Part shown: in pieces, positions 9,996 to 19,440 of the stretch
Position numbering within the stretch: the stretch's first letter is position 1
Layout: each line of letters opens with the position of its first letter
Assembly (NCBI RefSeq): GCF_000143415.4
Contig: NW_003314383.1
Span: 435,329-458,078 of the forward strand
DNA from: Selaginella moellendorffii
Taxonomy: Eukaryota; Streptophyta; Lycopodiopsida; Selaginellales; Selaginellaceae
Length of the DNA stretch: 22,750 bases
Direction of reading: 5' to 3'
Notes under the pieces: model-generated
Told to the model about the DNA's origin: nothing
The model's input: the letters and a program-made list of their open reading frames with translations, nothing else
Databases searched by the model: none
Program-made: the position numbers and the translations under genes

Positions 9996-10334
9996 CTAGA
10001 ACACCGTAGACGAAAAAAGCTCAGCATATTCACGCTTAAGGACCACAGAAACGTTTGCTCTCACTTCAAAAAAGGAAGGGTAAGGAATTAAAAAGACAGA
10101 CTTACTCCTGAAGATGCTTGCTTGTTTCTCCGTCAACAAAGCATAGATGGATTTCTCGTGGCAACCCAAGTAGACAGGACGCACTGGGCCAGGAAGCATA
10201 TTGAGCAATTCCACATAGGGCGTGATATTCTCAGGCTCTGGAATCAAGAACAATTTGAGATGATGATCTGGAGGTATTTTGACCGCATCTATTAGGAGAA
10301 GCGCCACAAGCAAGAGAAATTGAGACTTCCACAT
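9996..10334 (-). CDS. Small secreted protein, peptidase inhibitor I9-like (left copy)
   Basis: The ATG at 10334 opens MWKSQFLLLVALLLIDA, a clear signal peptide. The mature part has KLFLIPEPENITPYVELL, PVRPVYLG, then IYALLTEKQASIFR, then RANVSVVLKREYAELF. The order beta strand, helix, beta strand, LTEKQA helix, NVSVV strand resembles the I9 inhibitor / subtilase propeptide domain (compare the family pattern FAAxLTxEQA...PGVxSV). Stand-alone I9 proteins inhibit subtilases. This assignment is inference from pattern only. The likely structure is two exons, 10334-10106 and 10063-9996, with a GT-AG intron of 42 nt. The intron length is divisible by three and has no stop, so a read-through product of 112 residues is also possible. 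The right copy has a 51-nt intron at the same place and its second exon also stays in frame, which supports splicing. It lies about 70 bp downstream of a carbonic anhydrase pseudogene. It could also be the leftover first exons of a subtilase gene. Confidence 0.55.
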   Translation of the reverse strand: MWKSQFLLLVALLLIDAVKIPPDHHLKLFLIPEPENITPYVELLNMLPGPVRPVYLGCHEKSIYALLTEKQASIFRSKSVFLIPYPSFFEVRANVSVVLKREYAELFSSTVF

Positions 10335-10405
10335 AGTGCTGTTAGGTTAGGAAAACGCGTGCCCCAATAGGACTAAAAATCTTCTATTCAACAAAAGATT
10401 AAGAC

Positions 10406-10909
10406 TCTTCTCAACACGCTCCATGTCACTTGCTCGGTGCAGGGCGGTGATGTCAGTGATCCAACATATCTCAAGAATCGCTTGCCTCCAACATTGAGCA
10501 GCGAGGGATCCACCACTTGAACATCTTGCTCGCCACTCAGCTCAAGTTACCAAAACGACGAAAAAAACTAAAGATCTCTGTTTACCTGATCGATAAAAGG
10601 GTCGTACTCGGATCCAATCGTGTACATGACAGCGACGGACAAGATGCCCACGAGATGCTTCTCATTCACAGTGTCGCTGTGAACATGGATGTGATACTCG
10701 CTACAAGGATGATATGGATTCAGGAGATACATACTGCTATGTCGTGGTCGAGATTGGTGAGTGGCATTCGCTGGTTTGTATCTCGTCTGGAGCAGCTTCA
10801 AAGAGCACACTGGTTGGAGCCTCTCGGATTGAATGTCCACCGGAGATTGCATTCTGCCACTGCTGCAAACCCTCCATTCTTTTACCCAAGTTTCCCCAGT
10901 TTGCCTAGC
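10406..10909 (-). pseudogene. Alpha-carbonic anhydrase pseudogene (left copy)
   Basis: Alpha-carbonic anhydrases are secreted zinc enzymes interconverting CO2 and bicarbonate. Reading the minus strand from the gap edge: NWGNLG, then (shifted) EWRVCSSGRMQSPVDI, the family opening, and LQTRYKPANAT (10909 to about 10775). After another shift comes SEYHIHVHSDTVNEKHL with the first two zinc-ligand histidines. A deletion then removes the third ligand region (GHLVH in the right copy). The exon ends IGSEYDPFIDQ with a GT donor after 10586. The next exon (about 10549-10406) holds YVGSLTSPPCTEQVTWSVL, including the active-site Thr. The last two exons, present in the right copy, are deleted: intron sequence runs straight into the 3' flank near 10403. 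The acceptor before the YVGSL exon is also damaged. The signal-peptide exon, if any, would lie in or beyond the N gap. Not functional. Confidence 0.88.
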
Positions 10910-11048
10910 NNNNNNNNNNNNNNNNNNNNNNNNNNNNNNNNNNNNNNNNNNNNNNNNNNNNNNNNNNNNNNNNNNNNNNNNNNNNNNNNNNNNNNNNNNN
11001 NNNNNNNNNNNNNNNNNNNNNNNNNNNNNNNNNNNNNNNNNNNNNNNN
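10910..11048. other. Assembly gap (139 N)
   Basis: Run of N inside the left duplicated segment, immediately upstream of the first visible carbonic anhydrase exon. Open frames that span it are artefacts. Confidence 0.99.
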
Positions 11049-11362
11049 TCTCTCCATCTCTCCTAAACCCCATTAACACTTTAGTCAGCCGTGATCCGTG
11101 GAACGCGAAAAAATCCTTTTGAGTTGTGAATGTGGCACGGCCTTTGGACGCGGGGTCCCCAAAATAAATAAAGCATCAGCATCAGAATCTTATGGGTTTC
11201 TTCCTGCGCGTTGGGTGCTGGGCGCCTCTCAGGTACGTTTTTCTCCCCTCATGGCGAGGATTTGGGCGCTCTAAAAAGAAATGCGAGCTGCACGGGTGTT
11301 CATCCAGTGTCTCCTTTCTTCTCTTCTAGCCTGCCGAGAATGGCCAGATGCATGCTGCCCCA
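11049..11362. other. Distal part of the left duplicated segment with an intron-like element
   Basis: From 11170 to 11362 the sequence matches 17411-17571. It contains a good plus-strand donor (CTCAG/GTACGT, 11229-11238) and acceptor (CTTCTCTTCTAG, ending near 11330). The same pair occurs in the right copy, suggesting a short intron of a plus-strand transcript. No conserved protein frame is visible across the putative exons. Confidence 0.45.
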
Positions 11363-14300
11363 GACGGGATTCAACCGTAGACGATGACAAGAGGTAAAGT
11401 TTATTTCCTGTTTGTAGATCATTAGTTTTTTCCTAAAACTGTCTAGCCTAGGGTATTTTCCAATGCACCTGGTTTGTGTAGGCTTTTCAATTTAGAGAAG
11501 CATTGGTGTTTCTGATGAATCAAGTGTTGAGAGTGAGATTGTTGAGGATAGAGATATTTTTTAGGTAAGTTAAATTATCCATTATCATACTAAATCTATT
11601 GTTGTTATTTGAAAATTTCCTCCAGCTTTAGTAGAAGTTTAATTAATTTTGCCTCAAGACACTTACCTTGGAATTTCAAGGCTGATGCAATAGAAGTATA
11701 TGGCTCATTGATCCTAATTGGAGGGGTGTATATAATAAGATGCCACTAGGAGAGTATTGAATCTTGTCTGGGCTAATGTTTCTATGAATCATGTTTGCAT
11801 AAACTAGGGGATTATCAACTCCCACTCCAACTGTAGAACCATAGGATATTGTTTTAGTTGACAGTAAATATGGCAAACATTAGCTATACACAATTTAGCT
11901 AGACTCCAACAAAGACACATGACTAGAATTCACTGACAAGTATACTCAAATGACATGTTTTATGATTTAAGAAGACATTTATGTGGACATGTTGTTGTTG
12001 TCTAGTACTTTTGTGACTAATGTTAGTTTATAGAATATAAAATTGAACTTCAATCCATTTGGCATAGTATGCATGGTATAGAGTTTAATAAGAATACATG
12101 TAGGTTCTTGTTCAACTAGAAATAATGGCTCAACATAAGTGACAAATACAACAATGCTAATACACTTGCAAGTAGAGAGGATGTATGATTTGGTCTATTT
12201 CACACATAAGAGTTCAAAGCTATATTAGATGCAACTACAAAGATGGAGTTGATAACCACAAATGACCTAGACTCTGGTGCAATGGTTTTGTTGGGAAACT
12301 TTGGCATTGGAAGCTACAGAAATGAAGATATAGTTTCAATGATTGTTAGCTATGCCAAACTTGTCTGGATGGGTGGTGAGGTTTTTTTACATCACATGCT
12401 AAATGACCATGCCATGCCACACTGATGGGAGTGGCAACTAGTCCTAGCTGCTGCAGGGGTCCTCAAGGCTGACTTCAAGTGACTCTTCTGTAATGACGGC
12501 ATTTAGGATGTTCTCACTAGGGTGAGAGGACATGTTGGAGGAGACTGCATCTTGGTACCGGGAAAGAAGATGAGTTAAAATTCCTACATCGCTACACTTT
12601 CTCATATTGAATATATTTGTTTGGCACCTATGTAGGAACAAGGATGTAATTTGAAGTTTAAGGGACTTGTTTGAGAGAGCAGAAACACAGTATATATATT
12701 TCTTAGGTTTCCTCATTGGCAATATGATGCTTTGACTATACAAAGAGGCACAAAGATGGTTGCACAATTCAAGGTTAATGGTATAACTCTAATATTAATG
12801 TTGTTCCAAATTGCCTTAAGATGTGAATTCACATGTTTCTAGTTTTGACAGCACCTAAGGACATCAAAGTTTAACATTATGTACACAACAGAACTTGGCA
12901 ATAGTTTTGTTTTGGAGGACCAAGCTATGGATGCCAGAGGCCTAATGAAAAATGTATTGTGTGAAGCTCTTTATCAAGTTCTAAGCAGTGCCATGGTTTT
13001 CATGCCTCACATTTGCACTTATGTTGTAGTCAATTGGAATGTTTGTGATGGGAGAAGGTGGTGCCTATTGACATCCAAGGATGTTGCCTAGTATGACACG
13101 ATTGCAGGAGTGTTATAAAAACTTTGTAAGTCTCTATAGTCCTTTGTAATGCTTTCTAACAAGGATTCAATGTGCAAGCAATGTTCATGGGTTGGTTTCT
13201 TTTCCAAGTGTTCAAGAACAATGTCTAGGTATCATGGACTTGCACAATAGCCATGCTTGCAATAGCAGCAAGGGAGATGCCTGAGCAAGATGACAAGAGA
13301 TTGTGTCAGGGCAGAGTATTTGAAATGGATTTGAAGTCCACCTTATTTGCTGTGTGGAACGCCATGAACATGCTCTGAGGGGTGACAAGTCAAGGCTCTA
13401 AACAGGTTCAGAAGGAGTCAGTGGAAACCATTCTTGAGGACCTTACAATTGTATATCTCAACTAACTCTTACAACCACAATAACTATGTTGACACCATGG
13501 AAGAATGCATGTCTATAGTAGTGTGGCAAGTGTTGTTTGACAAGCTAAAGTAAGTGGTATACATGTTAAAGGGCAAGTTTTGCTCACTCTATGATAAAGG
13601 GGGCACAGGAAATACCCCACCAGAAAAGGATTTTACTTGGTATATTGGCCAGCCTGGCACAGATGCACTTCTTCAAGTTTTCCAGGTCTATATGATCATC
13701 CGGCTAGAACAATTCATTGAGTGCCCATAATTTAGCAACAATATAGATGAGAACTTGCACACTTGATCAATTGGTTTGCAAGTGATAATCCTCCTAATTT
13801 GAAAATTGCTTCTTCTGCAGAAATCAATAGCAAATGGCTCTCAAAATTACACCACTTTGCATGTGACTAAGTTGAGTGAGCCAATATGGATTTAGTGTTA
13901 TACAATGAATAACTAACTTGATCAATATCTCATAACTTAGACTTGCTTGAGGGAGATATTGTTCTTGTTAAACTACCCTAGCAAGGAGTGCACACAAGAC
14001 TTGCTATATCAATCGCTTTTTAACCCAGTCTTGTATGGCAGAAATGATGAATGTGAATTTGAACTCTTATAAAGTAAGAAATTTAAAATTGTCTAGAGTC
14101 TAAGTTCATCATGAGAATATTTTATATATTCTAGTGGGCATTTTATTTTCACTCGTTTCCTTTAGTAGACAAAGATATATTCATCATGGCTTCTAATAAA
14201 TCTTCTAAAATGGGATTTGCTTTAGGAACAAGAGTCACAATCTTCTAAACCATGTTTTCCTCTTTTATTTGGGCTTGGTGCCATAATCATGTGGATGAAA

Positions 14301-15638
14301 CCACAGGCCTAGGGCTTTTTTATAGCCAGATCTCTACTTCATACGGTGAGTAAAATCCCCTCTAAAGCACTATGCAATCTGATAAACCCTTGACCTACTC
14401 CATAGAATGAGAGGGAGAAGGATTGATGGAGCTGTGTGAGACAAAAATCAATGTAGCGAAGTATAGAAAAAAATTATTGCTTACCAAAGGATGAACAATA
14501 CTCAAACAACATACATAGAATAGTTTTAGCCCATTCTTGCTCACCTAAAATCTTGGATTTATAGTTTTTCACAACAACAGTTAGTTTAAATTTGCCAAAG
14601 TTTAACGTATCTTTGAAGCTATAAAAGAAATTTTGGCATTCAAGTTAAATTTTTTAATTTGCTATTGCCAAGAACTCTCTGGTCCTTGGCTCTCTATAGA
14701 TCAGGCCTGGTAATTGTTAATCTATCGAATTTTAATTTTTCCCATCATGAGAAGAGTACTCCGGCAAAGCTCTTGGTCTCAAAGGCCCCAGTCCATCGCC
14801 TCTCCTCCGCTCCTGAATGTTAGTGGTGTTGCCCGGTAAATTTAAACCTACTTTGATTCTTTGCCGGCGTCGATAAGGCATCTCAGACTTGCATTGCCAA
14901 AATCATCAAAGACGACTACGTTTCATCCTCGCCTGAGCTGAGCACATTGGCAAATAAGGCCGGTCAAATTTGTGACTGAGAAAAAAACTTGTTAACTGGT
15001 GCTGGATCCCTCAGAAGCTCAACGTCATGCATTCAAGACAAACGGACACCAGCAAAGCGCCGCATGTACCAGGAGAACTTCCGAGGATTTCAGTAACTTA
15101 CGAAAATACTGTATACTGGAGTATTTGAAAGTCATGCTCTCGCTGTCAAGTAGAGCTTCCCATCATTTCCGTGGTAGTCATAGCTATTTGGCTCTCATCT
15201 GGAAAAGAAAAGAGACTTTCTTCTCTGTCAACTCACCACTCGTTGTAATGTTTTCATATATGAATCGAGATCACTCCTTTTTGTCCTCAATCTCAAACGG
15301 CCGGCCTATTTCCCGGGATGTTTCTCTGACCTGGAGATTTGAAGCCGCTGGGCACTATCTATCTAGCCATTGCCAGATGAATGTGGGGCAGAGATCCACA
15401 ACAGAATGGTGCCACGGAATGCACTACACCCTGTTGCATTGAAGTCCAACTTAAGCATAGCAAATTTATTGTTAACCTATGAGATAATCAAATAAATAAG
15501 GACGTCCAGTTGGGCTCCAAAAGACCCTGGCGCCCAGCTGGGTCTTCAGAAAGCACAAGAGAGTCAAAAGAGCTTTTTCTGTAGGAGAACAAGCAAAACA
15601 ATAGTGATAGGTTGAATCGTAGTTAATCTTGAAAAATC
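11363..15638. other. Long decayed stretch between the duplicated segments, no gene identified
   Basis: There are no long intact frames. The most coding-like pieces on the plus strand are 12243-12425, 12879-13091 (ELGNSFVLEDQAMDARGLM, then CTYVVVNWNV) and 13279-13377 (LCQGRVFEMDLKSTLFAVWN). They are separated by stops and resemble no family I recognise. They could be remains of one old transposon or gene. An open frame at 14999-15442 (147 codons, plus) starts in a GC-richer patch; it has no signal peptide or recognisable domain and I do not call it. No RNA genes or terminal repeats were seen. Confidence 0.5.
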
Positions 15639-15966
15639 TTAGAACAGCACAGCATATTCACTTTTAAGAATCACAGGAACATTTGCCCTCGCTTCAAAAA
15701 ACGATAAGGATTTAAAAAACAAAAATCAACTTTAAGACTTACTCCTCAAGATGCTTGCTTGCTTTTCCGTCATCAAAGCATAGAAGGAATGGACGGGATC
15801 CAGGTAGACAGGACGCACTGGGCCAGGAAGCCTATTAAGCAATTCCACATAGAGCGTAATATTCTCGGGTTCTGGAATCTGGAACACTTTGAGATGGATG
15901 TATTTTGAGCTGGTTTGCATCTACTAGGAGAAGCGCCACAAGCAAGAGAAATATAGATTTCCACAT
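15639..15966 (-). pseudogene. Small secreted I9-like protein (right copy), frameshifted
   Basis: The ATG at 15966 opens MWKSIFLLLVALLLVDA, a signal peptide almost identical to the left copy. About 20 codons in, indels relative to the left copy (net two bases) shift the frame. The conserved body (FQIPEPENITLYVELLNRL, PVRPVYLDP, YALMTEKQASILR) then continues in a different frame, reading to 15743. A GTAAGT donor at 15742 and a GAAG acceptor ending at 15692 bound a 51-nt intron. The second exon (RANVPVILKSEYAVLF) ends with TAA at 15639-15641. The body and splice sites are well conserved. The only clear lesion is the shift after the signal peptide, so a sequencing error or alternative start cannot be excluded. 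It begins 55 bp after the carbonic anhydrase stop. Confidence 0.6.
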
Positions 15967-16021
15967 AGTGCTGTTGCTAGCTTAAAAAACCGCGTGCCCT
16001 AATAGGACTAAAACGAATCTT

Positions 16022-16662
16022 CTATTTATAATAGCTTATTCTTCTTCCAAACAAGCCTTGTATCGATCTATCACCCTGTACACAGAATGTTAGAAGTTGT
16101 TTATTAGCGCGTGAATTAATTCTTACATTGAGGGCATTCATCAAAAGCCGGTACTGGGTTTTCGAGATCGTTCGTGGCTGCAACATCAGAACCATGGTCA
16201 GCGGAAAAGAAACAAAAGATTAAGGAAATAATTTGTTTACTCTTCTCAACACGCTCCATGTCACTTGCTCGGTGCAGGGTGGTGATGTCAGTGATCCAAC
16301 ATATCTGAAGAATCGCTTGCCTCCAACATTGAGCAGCGAGGGATCCACCACTTGAACATCTTGCTCGCCACTCAGCTCAGGTAGAAAATGCTCAACCTTA
16401 CAAAAAAGACAGCAGAAATCACAAAGAAAACCCAGATCTCTATTTACCTGATCGATAAAAGGTCGTCCTCGGATCCAATCGTGTACATGACGGCGACGAC
16501 TGCAAGCCTGTTGTCTTCACTCCTGTGGACGAGATGCCCCTCGACTGCGAGATGCTTCCCATTCACAGTGTGCTCGCTGGGAGCATGGATGTGATACTCG
16601 CTCACACTGTACAAGGTGCCATCGATGATGAGCGATCCCGATGAAGAATCGCCAAACTCGAG
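16022..16662 (-). pseudogene. Alpha-carbonic anhydrase pseudogene (right copy), four 3' exons
   Basis: Four minus-strand exons with GT-AG borders can be read: 16662-16448, 16396-16241, 16177-16127 and 16075-16022. The introns are 51, 63 and 51 nt. Exon 1 has IIDGTLYSVSEYHIHAPSEH and KHLAVEGHLVHRS, keeping all three zinc-ligand histidines (HxH and GHLVH). Exon 2 has VEHFLPELSGEQ and YVGSLTSPPCTEQVTWSVL with the active-site Thr. Exon 3 has RTISKTQYRLLMNALN. Exon 4 ends LFGRRISYYK and a stop, the normal family C-terminus. A one-base deletion near 16457 (one C fewer than in the left copy) shifts the frame before the first splice site. No exon with QSPVDI or signal peptide is found upstream: after the acceptor at 16663 the sequence is unrelated. 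Without both it is a pseudogene, though it must have descended from a normal gene. Confidence 0.88.
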
Positions 16663-17284
16663 CTAAAGGCGAGTGTACTCAGCAGATGGATACAAAGTCT
16701 CGAATAAAGTGCCGCTGTTCTGGACTAGATCTAGGAAATGCCAATAGGAATTTGGCCCTACCATCACGAACGCTCCATGTTTCGTCGGCCAAGTTTCTTT
16801 CGTGCCCAAGAAAAGGCCTCGATTGCAACATGCAGGAACGTCCCCAAGCCCGTGTAAATGCAATCGCTCACTCGTTTCCACCCTGGAGAAAGTGGAAGGG
16901 CCTGCTCAGTCAATAGTGACTGTTGACTTTGGTCGTGCACGAGAGCGTATGAATGTGCTTTATTTTTTCTCTTGTTGCGGCCTTCTGGACTGTGCCGCCA
17001 AATAGGGAGAAACCATATTCTTCCTTTGGAATTTCGTATTTTGTTGGAATACATCCCTGCCTATTAGTGTTTTTGTGTAGGCAGTAGCTTCTCTGCTTCA
17101 GAAAAGATGGGCCGGTTTGGAGAAATCAAACGCGGCATCTGGCTATAGAGAGAACGTTCCATTCTAAAACTTTATGTGTCACGAGGAATTTTATTCTGGA
17201 TGATGATGTCAGGTGACAAACATAAACAGTTTGGCATTTTCCTTGAACATATGCTTGCAGCCTCCTAGATGTAAGGAATTGAAT
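16663..17284. other. Unmatched DNA inside the right duplicated segment
   Basis: This stretch replaces the first carbonic anhydrase exons. It has open frames of up to 96 codons on the minus strand (for example 16764-17054), but none shows a carbonic anhydrase block or another recognisable domain. It may be an insertion or a rearranged flank. Confidence 0.5.
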
Positions 17285-17356
17285 GGGGCATTCCGAGAAT
17301 TGAACTCGGGACCTCTCGCACCCTAAGCGAGAATCATACCACTAGACCAAATGCCC
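17285..17356 (-). tRNA. tRNA-Pro (anticodon AGG)
   Basis: The 72-nt minus-strand sequence begins GGGCATTTGGTCTAGTGG and ends GGAATGCCCC. The acceptor stem GGGCATT pairs perfectly with AATGCCC. The anticodon stem CTCGC/GCGAG encloses the loop TTAGGGT, giving anticodon AGG (17322-17324). The T arm has a GTTCAATTC B box and the D arm an intact A box. There is no intron and CCA is not encoded, as usual in eukaryotic nuclear genes. It matches the plant tRNA-Pro pattern very closely. No run of four or more T lies directly downstream on the minus strand, so the Pol III terminator is unclear. It lies inside the right duplicated segment and has no partner in the visible left copy. Confidence 0.97.
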
Positions 17357-17501
17357 ATTAGTCAGCGAAATTTCCATGTTTTCCGTACGGATGATTGAAC
17401 AAAAAAAAAGCATCAGCATCAGAATATTGTGGGGCGTTGGCCTCTCAGGTACGTTTTTGTCCCGAGGATTTTGGCGCTCTAAAATGAAATGCGAGCTGCG
17501 C

Positions 17502-17840
17502 GGGTGTTCTTCACAGTGTTTCTCCTCTCTTCTCTTCTAGCCTGTCGAGAATGGCGAGATGCATGGAGGATTTGGGTGTTCCATGGCGAGGATTTATGAC
17601 GCGGGCGTTCTTCCACAGTGTTTCTCCCCTTCTCAGCATGTCGAGGACGGCGAGACTGGCGAGCATGGCGAAGCAAGACATTATGACGCGGGCTCCTGGG
17701 CCCGGCATCTGGCGAGAGATGGCACAGAATGGCGACGATTTGGGCGTCCTGGCCATGGCGAGGCAGGCCAGGCGTTCTTGGGCGAAGATCTGGGGGTTCT
17801 TCCAGTGTTTCTCCTCTTATCGAGAACAGCGAGTTGCATG
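17502..17840 (+). repeat. Imperfect repeats of a GTGTTTCTCC...GAGAATGGCGAG motif
   Basis: Three related units occur at about 17502-17560, 17606-17662 and 17790-17840. Each runs from a (G)TTCTTCCA-CAGTGTTTCTCC part, through a CTTCTC/CTTAT part, to a TCGAGAACGGCGAG-like end. Spacers repeat ggcgaggatttgggcg-like words. The first unit is the one shared with the left segment near 11300-11350. The high GC makes long open frames on both strands (for example minus 17479-18069) that I regard as by-products. Confidence 0.65.
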
Positions 17841-18170
17841 GCAAATGGCAAGGACTTCGACGCTCTGAGCTTGATTGTTTGGAGATGGCGGTGAGCGAAG
17901 GGAGCCAAGATCTCTCTTGGAAATGGCAGAACAAAGCACTGTGAGGTTTCGGTGTCTTCCCCGAAGACGTTGCATTTGGAACGCGCCTTTCTTCTCGGCG
18001 TTGAAGAAACCGCATTAGAACAAGGACCTTGGAGCGGGAACAGTTCAGATGTCTGATGGCGACTGACATGGATTACCGGGCTTTGACCGCGAGGGACAAA
18101 CGCTCTGGAACAACCGGCCATTGACCCTGGCGACTGACAACAAGACTGGGATCCTCTGACTTATGATCCC

Positions 18171-18720
18171 TTAGCCCATAAATACCTCACACAGCCAGCT
18201 CGGAGCAAGAGCTGTTGCAATTCTTCTGGCCGGGAGTCGAGCCACTGGAGGCAGCCGTGATCCAGTCGACCCAAGCTGCAACCTGTGAAGGAAATCTAAA
18301 TACGTCTCACTTCTACAAAGCCAAAGGTACTCAGCAAGAAGAGATACGTGAATCCCACGCTGTCCGGCGACGACTCTTGTCAGTGTTGGCGAGTCGGATA
18401 TAACGACCTCGTCTACCGTTCGTTCTTCCCGGCCAGAGCTCCGGGGTGATCCAAAACGTAAGCAGCCACTTCTCTGAGAGCGGCAATGGTCCCTCTCTTC
18501 AGTCCTTCGCCATATTGTGGACAGTGGCAGCCTCTCGGATTGTTCCCGCCAATCGATTGATCCAGCATGATGCAGTCCCGGGAGAGAATAGCTTGGCATT
18601 GATCTCCCTGAGGATTTCCAGCTCGAGAACGAGTGTTGGGTCGTTTCCTTTGTGGGGCTCGTCTCTTTGCTGCGAATGGATTTGTCGAGAAAGAGAGCGC
18701 TCGGTTGTGTGTGGAAAAAG
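18171..18720 (-). pseudogene. Gamma-type phosphatidylinositol 4-kinase pseudogene
   Basis: Plant PI4K-gamma proteins carry ubiquitin-like domains and a PI3/4-kinase-like domain, and some act as protein kinases. On the minus strand three kinase blocks occur in the family order. The first is NNPRG...YGEGLKRGT...REVAAYVLDHP (about 18548-18430), equal to the segment after the ATP-binding region. The second is IRLANTD (18379-18399), part of the catalytic-loop motif RLANxDRH. The third is LDHGC...WLDSRPEEL (about 18265-18215), matching the IDHG metal-binding motif and the WLYWPQA block. They lie in different frames. The first runs into a stop near 18404, and the catalytic loop reads DKSRRR where DRHxGN is expected. 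Spacing between blocks is far shorter than in the family, so internal sequence is deleted. The upstream part (to 18776) is open but not recognisable. Confidence 0.72.
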
Positions 18721-18959
18721 CATGGCCTCAGTCTGAGGGCTCTCTTTTTATTTGGTGTGTTCATCATCCATAGCAAGCTCTCTCTACAGAGCGTTTATCA
18801 ATGGTGACTACCATTGTACAAAGAGGGCTCTGATCGAGATTAGAGTCTGGGGTGGGCTGCCAGCCAGAGATCCAATCACGTGCCAACTACATACTGTGGC
18901 AGGTTTTCTTGCCACGATGTGGACCTCGGCATCGTCTTCCAGGAGAGAGTCCTCGGTCA

Positions 18960-19440
18960 ATCAGACCTCTCAAGATCTTCATCCTACTGACTTTCACTCT
19001 CTCCTCCAGGTTTTGCTCTTGAAGAAACTACATAACCACCTGCAACAAGAATATGTAATGTAGATCACAAATGTCCATCTTGGACCTTTCTTAGAGAGCT
19101 TGGAAGCTCCAATTGCCACCCCATTGGCTACACAGTTGGAGCCACAGGGAGACGATCAACCTGCACAGCGGCCACGCTACTGAATCCAAGAGAGTGAGTT
19201 TCACAATTGGCTACGCTCAACTGGGAATAATGTCTCGGCCACAGTGCCTCTTACAAGCAGCCAACTCGGGATTCCTGGTCCTGATAATGCACAGCCACAA
19301 CGCCTACTGAATGCACTGGATCGTTTCTGCTCTCTCACTGGCCTAAACCTTGAGAACACTCAAAGTGGGAAAAGACGTCTTGGGTTACCCCGGTATGGAA
19401 GTGAAGGCTCACTACAAAAACATCAAGAGCTGGATTAGCA
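18960..19440 (+). pseudogene. Possible PPR gene fragment, plus strand
   Basis: Short PPR-like pieces lie in several frames: LHPTDFHSLLQ and LLKKLHNHLQQE (18970-19060), VSFTIGYAQLG (19198-19230), and SGIPGPDNA followed by LLNALDRFCSLTGLN (19265-19355). They resemble the opening of spikemoss PLS-class PPR proteins and one repeat (VSWTxMIxGYAQ...GIxPDNVTFxNxLxACSSL), but many frameshifts separate them. This is a weak call. Confidence 0.4.

Larger units (their letters stand above)
9996..11362. repeat. Left copy of a direct segmental duplication
   Basis: This segment matches 15639-17571 in the same orientation. Three shared blocks are clear. The first is the small secreted-protein gene (9996-10380 with 15639-16020). 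The second is the carbonic anhydrase exons (10400-10710 with 16240-16610). The third is a distal block beginning agcatcagcatcagaat at 11170, matching 17411, and running to 11362 / 17571. The order is the same in both. The left copy lacks the last two carbonic anhydrase exons and carries an assembly gap. The right copy has extra DNA including a tRNA gene between the second and third blocks. Confidence 0.9.
15639..17571. repeat. Right copy of the direct segmental duplication
   Basis: Counterpart of 9996-11362 in the same orientation, about 5.6 kb further on. It keeps the last carbonic anhydrase exons lost from the left copy. It lacks the exon with QSPVDI, and at that place carries about 0.75 kb (16663-17410) not matched in the visible left copy, including tRNA-Pro. 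Differences between copies include many substitutions and small indels, so the duplication is not recent. Confidence 0.9.

Noticed and set aside
10517-11122. 201-codon plus-strand frame
   Set aside because: It runs through the N gap and is antisense to the carbonic anhydrase pseudogene.
14999-15442. 147-codon plus-strand frame
   Set aside because: No recognisable domain, signal peptide or codon pattern, and no support from the duplicated copies. Mentioned only in the region note.
17479-18069. 196-codon minus-strand open frame
   Set aside because: It lies over GC-rich imperfect repeats, is rich in Arg, Ser and Pro, and has no domain. Frames of similar length exist on the opposite strand. It is best explained by composition.
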